In this document: in pieces, positions 30,301 through 41,664 of the stretch
Layout of the letters: the number at the start of each line of letters is the position of its first letter
Numbering within the stretch: the stretch's first letter is position 1
From: Sipunculus nudus
Lineage: Eukaryota; Annelida; Sipuncula; Golfingiida; Sipunculidae
DNA: 64,000 bases
Direction of reading: 5' to 3'
Assembly (NCBI GenBank): GCA_026874595.1
Contig: CM049317.1
Location: 27,060,401-27,124,400 of the forward strand
The notes under the pieces: model-generated
The model's database searches: none
Seen by the model: only the letters and a program-made list of their open reading frames with translations
Told to the model about the DNA's origin: nothing
Program-made: the position numbers and the translations under genes

Positions 30301-33300
30301 TCTGCACTTTCTTCTAACATAGGCCCAGGAGCGAGAATAACGATGAATCTGTTACACATTAGGACGATAAAAGTCATGGGTCATGACCTCTCGCTTGGAT
30401 TGGGGCTTAGCAGGGCTTTAGATCAAAGATGATCAAAGATGTTTATAATAGTTTACAGTAGCCTCACTGGCATCTCATAAATATTATCAATGCCTATAGC
30501 ATCACAAGACAACATTTTGGTATTATAAAGACTAATAGAAATTTTCATGGTTATCTGTAAATCACAGATTGATATTATATTTTATGTTATATCTACCTAT
30601 AATTGTAATAGAAATTGATACATGTTTGATACATGTTGCTTGGGTCCTCTCAAATCATAATATATATTTACTAGCATATTAAATAATAACTATCAGTTTA
30701 CTGTATGCTGAGATCACTAAATTAAATCCTGGTGAAATGCTGAAAAAATGACAATCACGGAAGTTTAATTTCACAAATATAAAGATAACCACAGTAAACT
30801 GAACTGTATGGAATACTGATTTTCATGATTAATAACCATTTTTTCCAAATCCAAAATTTTTCAATTTTTACAGCATTTCTGCTTGACAAATAAAATGCAA
30901 AAAGCATGATCAATAGCTCCACAAATTGTTTTAGAATACAAACCACAAAAAATTATGTTTTACTAGAAAATGGGAACCTGTTGCAGAAGAAGAGTTTATT
31001 ACTGATTAGTGTGTCCCCAGACAAGTAAGGTGGCGATGTCTGGTGGTAGATAACGGAACCAGTTATTTATGTCTTTGTGGTAATTTGCCAAGGGGAAGGT
31101 CAGCAGTGGTGAGGTGGAGTGCGGTGTGATGTTGAGAGACATACGTGGGAGGTGATGCTGCCTGGAATTCAATTGAGTGCAAGTTGAAGGGTTAAACTGG
31201 GGGGGGGGGGGCATTCTGTAATAAAGTAGGGGCATCTGACAGATGCTGATAGCAAAACTAGCCCACTGTCATAGCCCGTTTCTGCTGGAGTTCTGGGACA
31301 AACAAACATACAGACAGGACAATTTTAGTAGTATATAGATTATAAAATATATAACAATTTGATGATTGAACTACATGTATACAATAAGGCAATGTGATAA
31401 TGAATAAACAAGTAAACAAGGCCTACAGGGCTAAGTTAAACCTGTGTAATGGAAAATACAGCAGGTTAATTTAATCCTCTTTGATAATGTACTTGGCCAT
31501 TGTTTGAAAAGCACTTGATTACTTTTCAGTACAGTTATAAAAAGAACATATACCAATCAAGTTAAGAGGATACGACAAAAGGCAACATTACAAACAAGGA
31601 GGTGCCATTGGAAATAAATAAAATACACCTTAATCATTTTTATGTGTGATGATATTGATTTGGAAGGACATAAAAATATGCGTTACTTCTCATGTTTGAA
31701 AACCAAAACTCCCAAAGTGTATTGATACATAGTTAATTAGAAACATAGTATTTGTGTTTGTTAACGCTACATCAGGCCTGGGTCAAGTATTATATTTGTG
31801 TACTTGATACTTGTACTCCAGATCAAAATTGTTAGTACTTGCTTCAAATGAACCTGTACTTGTCACACATGTACTTGAAGAATTATACCTGAAATATATT
31901 ACATTACCAGGTTCACATTAGGCCTGTAGGCCTGGTTTTCTTAATTTACTGCAATTTTATGCCATGCTCCTTAAATCAAATCAGCTGAGCACTGGATGTA
32001 TTGAATGGTTGTAATCAGGGTTATAGCTAGACAAGTTCAAGTGCTGGCTAAATTTATGGACATTGGTGAAGAAAGAGGAGGTGGTCAAGGCTGGGGGGTT
32101 CAGGTGCCACCCCTTTTGGAATATTCTATTGTTCTATGTGTTATAACTATTTTGTAATGATTATTTTTGCTCTTGTTTGATTGATTATTGTAAGTTTACT
32201 TATTAGGTATAAATTTATTGCAGTTTGGGGTATAATAAATAGACAAAGTTTAATTGCTGCTAGATGGTTTTTTAGCGAACATGTGAGCTTATGCGATGGC
32301 ACAGCGTCGTCCGTCCATCATCAGCCATCTGCAGTCCAGGGCTGGCTTTCCACCGTCCATGGCTGTAAGTCAGAAACCATCAGAGCTAGCAACTCCAAAT
32401 TACATGTAAGAATTAGTCACATGTGAAACTGGTGCCCTGGAGCTTATTATTGAGTATCTTGATTAATTTAGATTTTATAGAGAAAAAGCTTAAAAACCTT
32501 TAAAAATCTTCTTCTCTGAAACTGTCCAGCCAAATTGTCCAATATTTCACAGAAATGATCCCTGTAACAATCTCTCTCAAGTTTGTTCGAATGGTTCCAG
32601 TTTGGAGATTTTTGGCTGAGTCACAGGGGGTTGAACATAGTCATCTGTCCAAAAAAAGCACACTAAAATTAAAATCTCAGAAACGGATAGAGCTATAATC
32701 ACCAAATTTTATACCAATGATTGTCACATATGTCATATCTGATGTTGAGGTAATGGTGGCGCCACCTACATTGATGTGTTTTTTACAAGCGAAAATGTAA
32801 ATTTAAACTCTTCTTATACACTGATTTATGATGAAACTGTTAAGATGATTGGTTTAAACTTTACAAGAATTATTCTATGGTAGTGTTCTGCCAGTTTTAT
32901 AAGAATAGATTGGGTAAATACAGTTTTAAAAAAACATTGTAGCCAATTGAAAAAGGCTTTTTGTATTTGAAAACAGATTTGACAACATGCTGAGTTTCAG
33001 TAGCCAAGTCAAGAGGTCACTCAGTACAAACAGGTGGGGTCCAGTCATCACCATGGCAACTGCCCTGGCTCGGGGGGGGGGGGGGGGTTAGACAATGTGT
33101 TTAGACGTCTAGACACAGCGTCTAGACGTCTAGACACAATGTTTAGATGCATAATTCCCAGATTATTGGAACTATATCTTCAACTGTTTGAAAATCTTGG
33201 TTTGCATTTTAAGCGAATTGGGTTTATCATCAGGTCACATGTGAACTGCTGCACCCTTACTTTTTGGTTGACTTCTGACCTTTCCTTGCTGCCCAGCATC

Positions 33301-36300
33301 CATTTGTGCATCTGTTTCCACACATAAACCCACATATCTTGGGAACCGTTTGACAGATCAGGCTAAAAATTTTGCACAAATGTAGCCCTTTGATAGCTTT
33401 ATAACATACACTAAAAATGGTGGCAACACCTGCAACGATTTTTGCACTTCATCCATCTGTTCATCTGCCTTGGGATAATATCACTCATATCTCAGCAGTT
33501 GTTTGACTTATCCACCTTAAATTTTGCTGGTTTATATATCCTGGACAGCTTTCTTGATTTTATGACAGTTGGCGCCACCTTCATTAACGTTTATGCTGCA
33601 GACATCCAAGCTCATATCTCGGGAACCGTTTGATCAATTAGGCCAAAATTTTGCATGCATATAGATCTCATATAGCTCTTTATCATACGCAAAACTAGTA
33701 GCACCATCTGCAACCATTTTTGCACAGCATCCGTCTGTTTGTCTGCCGTGGGATAAAATCACTCAAATCTCGGCAGTGGTTTGACTTATCTGCCTAAAAT
33801 TTAGCAAATTTATACATCGTGGATAGCTTTCTTGATTTTATGACAGGTGGCACCACCTACATTCATGTTTACGCTGCAGACGTCCAAGCTCATATCTCGG
33901 GAACCAATTGACCGATTTGGCCAAAATTTTGCATGTGTATAGATCTCTTATAACTCTTCATCATAGGCAAAACTGGTGGCGCCACCTGTAACCATTAATG
34001 CACAGCACCCATCTGTTCATCTGCCTTGGGATAAAATCACTCATATCTCAGCAGTGGTTTGACTTATCCACCTGGAATTTTGCAGATTTATACATCCTGG
34101 ACAGGTTTCTCGATTTTATGACAGGTGGTGCCACCTAAATTTATGTTTACTCTGCAGACATCCAAGCTCATATCTCAGAAACCGTTTGACTAATTGGACC
34201 AAAATTTGCATGTGTATAGATCTCACATAGCTCTTCATCATAAGCAACATTGGTGGTGCCACTTGCAACCATTTTTGCACAGCGTCCATCTGTTAATCTG
34301 CCTTGGGATGATATCACTCATATTTCTGCAGTGGTTTGACTTTTCCACCTGAAATTTTTCAGGTTTATACATCCTGAACAACTTTCTCGATTTTATGACA
34401 GGTGGCGCCACCTACATTCATGTTAACTCTGCAGACATCCAAGCTCATATTGGGAACTATTTGATCCATTTGGCCAAAATTTTGCATGTGTATAGAAATT
34501 ACATAGCTATCTATTATAGGCAAAACTGGTGGCGCCACCTGTAACCATTAATGCACAGCATCCATCTGTTCATCTTCCTTGGGATAATATCACTCATATC
34601 TCAGCAGTGGTTTGACTTATCCACCTGAAAGTTTGCAGGTTTATACATCCTGGACAGCTTTCTCGATTTTATGACAGGTGGCACCACCTACATTCACGTT
34701 TACACTGCAGACATCCATGCTAATATGCAACACACCTCATTGTATTCCTCTTGCCACTTAATCCATCTCTCACTTCATCCGTTCCACTCTGATTTCTGTG
34801 GATACACATAGTCGCTTGTGGACTACCCATATTCTAGTTTTAAAATGTCCTAGTCTGAAACCTTCCGGATCTGAAATGTCCATTTTGCTGAAATCAAAAT
34901 GACTAAGGTAGATATGCAGGCTTTAAAAGGATCAATATTGAATTTTAAAAATAAACCTCCTTTCATACTCCCAAACTTTGCACAGGTTCGCATTAGGCCT
35001 GTAGGCCTTGTTGATGTTTTATGAAGATCTTTTGTGCTGGATGGGTTGCAAATGTTAGCTTTTTGACGCTCAGCAGAAGCCTGTTCATGGCTGTAACCCT
35101 GGTTGTATTAGAAAATAAGATAATTTCATATTCCATTTTCTAACTGAATCTGTATTATCTTATTTACTCAGTATTGAAGTAGATTAATTCTGAGCATCCT
35201 GTGTCATTGACCATACAACTACCAGTAATACAGTAAAACCTCACTTAATGACCACCTTAGTTCAACGACCACCTCAAAATAACAACCACTGTTTCACAGT
35301 CCCAATTCTATGCATTCTGTGCTCTTTAAATAAGACCTCACTCAGATGACCACCTCAAAAATGCAATCACTTTATTGAGGTCCCAGTGGTGTTCGTAAAT
35401 TCTAGGTTTGAGTGTATCATATACCATACCTTATATGTATAATATCTGAACTATTGAGCCATTTGAAAATGGTTCAATTCTTTGTGTTTTTGTATATATT
35501 AGCTGCTGGTTCTCTGAAGGTTGGATTTTGGGCTGAAAATACTCCAGTTCCTACGGATAGCAAAGACTGTGCCATATTGAATGGGTCCATGTGGGTCCCA
35601 GTGGACTGTATGGAACAACATCAAGTTATGTGTCAAAATGGTGAGTAGATATTTGCCAAAATATCTGACATAACAAACTTCCAGGTTAAAATAATATTAA
35701 AGGGGACTATTCTGATATATCACATCTGTTATCTGGAGGTAGGTACTTGAGCCTTTTATAAAAATAGGCCAGAAAAGGACAAACACAGGCTATTCATTTA
35801 GTTTATATCCACGTTATACGTTATATGTTTATAACGTACGTGTGCAGGGCCTGCTCAAATAATCCAAACTTATTCAACAAAGACATCTGGCAGCAAGTCT
35901 GATGAAACAGAGTTTTGCAAAGGGTGATTTGTAACTAGTGACCTTTAAACTTCTGCATATAAGCAACCAACCACCTTAGATTACATGGCTTTCTTGTTTA
36001 TCAACTTTGCAGTGTTTACTAACAGCTGTTAAATAGACAAGCTCGTACATCGAGGGGAGAGGTGTTATCAGAACTTTTGTAAAACAGATTTACCAATAAT
36101 TCAATATGTATGCAGACTAATCCAGAAATCACGATAATTTACAGATAAGGCATGTGAATAGCAGGCTTTATTTAATGATATATTGATCATTGAAAGAGGA
36201 TTTGACTAAATGTTAAATACTTGTACAAGAATTAATATGATTATTGATGACTGTGACAAGATATAAAAAAATATAAATGGACACTTCACAAACTGATACG

Positions 36301-39300
36301 ATAATCAGAATAAGCTGTTTGAGAATTTCATTATATCCATTAGTGGTAGGGATCGGTTGTTAAATCATATTTGATGATTGAAAAGTAAAAAAAAATGATC
36401 AATTATTGAAATTATGTACCATCCATGTTGTTGTGAAATCTGCCGTATAGAATTATACCTAAAATATTAACAGTAAATTCAGTCCAACTTGTACACACTA
36501 AAAGGTCAGGGTAATGGCCTGGTTGTTGACACATTCATCGCAAAAGGTTAAATTTGAATGTTGTTCAGCTATTTTTAGCTCTGTAGTGTAATTAATCTGA
36601 CAGATTTAGAATATTTTTACTGGTATAATATGACTTCCTTGGATGTGCATACATAATTGTTTGTAATCAAGTACACAAAAATGCAATGGGTTTTATCAGT
36701 TAAGAAAGAAAACAACCAATCATTGATATAATGATTCTGAATTGGCACACCACATAAATATCACACACAAAATGTGTCTCATTAATGATGCATTTTTGGT
36801 AAAAATAAAAATTTGCTAGTACCCATTGCCTATCAGGTATAAATGTGTTTGATTATGATATTCAATTTTACTGCTTTACAAGTAAGCCTACAAAGACCTG
36901 AGGGGCGAAGCTTTACTTGAGCATGACAGTGATAAACTAGTTGATGTGCTCCTGGAAAAGATGTTTCAAAATTCATGGCCTCGATGTTTACGTTAAGGTT
37001 CATCCAGGGTCAAAAATCATGATTCTGATTTAAAATGACAAAGTTTAAAGCCAACTTTTCAACTACCTTTTCTATAAATTTTATGTGATTTCTGGTTTAC
37101 TTTGCAAACACATTAATTAACTAAGTAATATGAATCATTGTATCGCCAGACATAGTCTGGAGATACTATGGTTTAGGCACGGTCGCGCCGCCGCCGCCGC
37201 TGCCGCTGCCGCCGCAGAGATTTCTTTTGGACACAATAACTCAAAAAATATTTCACGGATCTTTACCAAACTTGGTATATGTATAGATATGGGTGAAAGG
37301 ACGACGCCTATTTAAAATGAGGTCATGACCTCAACTAGGAGAGTGACCTTGACCTTGAATAGGGTCAATTTTGGGGAAAATCACACAAATTCTTAAATAT
37401 CTCAAGAAAACTTGCATGGATTGATCCCAAAATCAAGTTGATCGAAGATCATGGATAGGGTTGTCATGTTCCAGAAACTGGTGGCGCCACCTGTTATTCT
37501 TTACTTGTTTTCATGCCGTTTAATATCCCCAAAATTGCTACTTGACAGTACTGTGAGCATTATAAGTCAAAAACTAATGGACAGATTTCTTTCATCTTAT
37601 GCAAATACATAGATATGGGTTATGGGATGATGTTTATTTAAATTGGTGTCATGACCTTTCCTATGAGAGTGGCCTTGACCTTGAATATTGCCATATATGG
37701 TGAAAATCACACAAAATCACACAAAATCATTAATTTCTCAATAAGGGATGCATGCATTGGTCCAAAAATCAACTTGACCGAAGATCTTGGATAGTAATGT
37801 CATGTACCGGAAACAGGTGGCGCCACCTGTTATTCTTTTACTTGTTTTCGTGCCATTTAATACCCCATCATTGCCACTTAACAGTACATTTATAACCTGT
37901 GAGCATTATAAGTCAAAAACTAATGGACAGATTTCTTTCATATTATGCATATACATAGACATGGGTTATGGGATGATGTATATATAAATTGGGGTCATGA
38001 CCTTTCCTATTAGAGTGGCCTTGACCTTGAATATTGCCATATATGGTGAAAATTACACAAAATCATTAATATCTCAATAAGGGATGCATGCATTGGTCCA
38101 AAAATCAACATGCTCGAAGATCTTGGAAAGTATTGTCATGTACCTGAAACAGGTGGCGCCACCTGTTATTCTTTTACTTGTTTTGTGCCGTTTAATACCC
38201 CATCATTGCCATTTATCAGTACTGTGAGCATTATAAGTCAAAAACTAATGGACAAATTTCTTTCATATTATGCATATACATGGATATTGGTTATAGGATA
38301 ATGTTTATTTGAATAGGGGTCATGACCTTTCCAATGAGTGGCCTTGACCTTGAATATTGCCATATATGGTGAAAATCACACAAAATCATAAATTTCTCAA
38401 TAAGGGATGCATGCATTGGTCCAGTAAATCAACTTGACCCAAGATCTTGGATAGTAATGTCATGTACCGGAAACAGGTGGCGCCACCTGTTATTCTTTTA
38501 CTTGTTTTTGTGCCGTTTAATACCCCATCATTGCCACTTAACAGTACATTTATAACCTGTGAGCATTATAAGTCAAAAACTAATGGACAGATTTCTTTCA
38601 TATTATGCATATACATAGACATGGGTTATGGGATAATGTATATATAAATTGGAGTCATGACCTTTCCTATTAGAGTGGCCTTGACCTTGAATATTGCCAT
38701 ATATGGTGAAAATTACACAAAATCATTAATATCTCAGTAAGGGATGCATGCATTGGTCCAAAAATCAACATGTTCGAAGATCTTGGAAAGTATTGTCATG
38801 TACCTGAAACAGGTGGCGCCACCTGTTATTCTTTTACTTGTTTTGTGCCGTTTAATACCCCATCATTGCCATTTATCAGTACTGTGAGCATTATAAGTCA
38901 AAAACTAATGGACAAATTTCTTTCATATTATGCATATACATGGATATTGGTTATAGGATAATGTTTATTTGAATAGGGGTCATGACCTTTCCAATGAGTG
39001 GCCTTGACCTTGAATATTGCCATATATGGTGAAAATCACACAAAATCATAAATTTCTCAATAAGGGATGCATGCATTGGTCCAGTAAATCAACTTGACCC
39101 AAGATCTTGGATAGTAATGTCATGTACCGGAAACAGGTGGCGCCACCTGTTATTCTTTTACTTGTTTTTGTGCCGTTTAATACCCCATCATTGCCACTTA
39201 ACAGTACATTTATAACCTGTGAGCATTATAAGTCAAAAACTAATGGACAGATTTCTTTCATATTATGCATATACATAGACATGGGTTATGGGATAATGTA

Positions 39301-41584
39301 TATATAAATTGGAGTCATGACCTTTCCTATTAGAGTGGCCTTGACCTTGAATATTGCCATATATGGTGAAAATTACACAAAATCATTAATATCTCAATAA
39401 GGGTTGCATGCATTGGTCCAAAAATCAACATGTTCGAAGATCTTGGAAAGTATTGTCATGTACCGGAAACAGGTGGCGCCACCTGTTATTCTTTTACTTG
39501 TTTTGTGCCGTTTAATACCCCATCATTGCCACTTATCAGTACTGTGAGCATTATAAGTCAAAAACTAATGGACAAATTTCTTTCATATTATGCATATACA
39601 TGGATATTGGTTATAGGATAATGTTTATTTGAATAGGGGTCATGACCTTTCCAATGAGTGGCCTTGACCTTGAATATTGCCATATATGGTGAAGATCACA
39701 CAAAATCATTAATTTCTGAATAAGGGATGCATTGATTGGTCCAAAAATCAACTTGAACGAAGATCTTGGATAGTGTTGTCATGTACAGTAAACAGGTGGC
39801 GCCACCTGTTATTCTTTTACTTGTTTTCGTGCCGTTTAATACCCCATCATTGCCACTTAACAGTACTGTGAGCATTATAAGTCAAAAACTAATGGACAGA
39901 TTTCTTGCATATACATAGACATGGGTTAGGGGATGATGTATATTGAAATTTGGATCATGACCTTTTCTATGAGAATGACCTTTTCTATGAGTGTGGTCTG
40001 ATATTAATTGTTGCTGAAGATGGGGGGCCTATTCTTAAAGGGGGAGGGGGATTAATTGTCTGGCGATACTATGGCACCTGCGGTGCCAAGAAATATCTAG
40101 TTCACTGATGGTAAAATGTCTGATTAATTAAATAATATAAAAATAGTCAAAATACACTTCCATTAATAGTTAGCTTAACTATTAAGCTTAAATTGTTATT
40201 CTTCTTGTAGTTAAGTGAGAAACTGTAAATAAAGCTGTTCTTGCATATGGCCTGGTTTTGTATATGAGACTTCATTTTGTACAGTTCAGTATATCAGTAA
40301 AACTTTATGAAGAATGGTGATATTAAAGGTAACAACATCACACAATCAATGAATTTGAAAAGCCTTAATTATTTGCATGGTAATATAGTGTACTTATGTG
40401 CAAGATGTATGTGAGTAATCTTATAAGATGTGCTATGCTATGTTTTTGAAAGACTTTGAGACAGAGTATATCTAACAGAACAATATCTCTTTAAAATCCA
40501 CACCTATCATGATATCAAATATGTGATATTACAGACTTCATGATAAGACCAGGAACAAACTACACAACCACCAGTGCCCCCTGTGTGACACATGCAGGAC
40601 CACCTATCACACCCACAGATTGTGGTCCAAGTTTTCTGATAGGTGAGGTTTTCAGTTTCAGTAAATAAAAAACAGTGTTTGTGTGTGTGTGATGTCTTTA
40701 GATCTGTCAGCAAGCACCATCTATAGGGTTATGCAGATACAAGCATTGTATACCGATAACTTTATCTTATTTTTGAGATTTTGATAATTTGTGATTTTCA
40801 AGAATGCATAACTAACTGGAATATTATCCAAGCCATGTACAGTATCCTATGAACCCAAAATTGTTTGTCATGCTTTGAGTTAAAGAGCACCCAGTAACCT
40901 ATATGCTATATATATATTATTCTGTGTATATTAATTGTTTTAAAGTGATTTATAAAGCCACCATATGTTTTTTGAATGATACACATTAATTATCAGTTTT
41001 ATCTGTATCTTTTGCATTAGTTATTCGCTGTTACTATACATTGCATGACATCGGTTTGAAAGTATATATACCTTAAGTGTATGTTGCGTATATAACCTTT
41101 GTGCTTGGTAGTTTGACATTAGGTTTTTGTTTGAAGGTATTATGCCTTTGATGTAAGAATAGATGTCATTTTTTTATATATTATATTTTCACTAGGGTAA
41201 GGACTCGTTTTGGTGTAATGTTATATTTTATGTTTCATGTACAGGTATTTAGTTTTGATTGAGGTTTTGATTTAAGTTAAATTCTGTATAATAGGTACTA
41301 TTTGAGTTATATAGGGTGTATTCATTTATATGAGTGAAATATTCAGTATGTGTTCATGTATATTCTCTTACAGGATGTCACACACACATATATATATATA
41401 TTTGAGTTTAAAATCTGATTGGTATTCAAATGTTTTGGTTAAATACTTTAATGTACACTTTTAGTATTTAAAGTAGAGTTTGGTTTTTATTGGTATAGTC
41501 TTTTATTTATTGTTTATTCAAGTATTAATATATACTTTCTTTTTTATAGGTATATAAAGAGCTGATTAAATAGTTTTTTTATAT

Positions 41585-41664
<80 letters not shown>

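Noticed and set aside
37787-39621. Six repeated frames of 63-66 codons on the + strand
   Set aside because: They recur exactly with the 660-bp repeat and only reflect its monomers; no domain, and the element sits in an intron.
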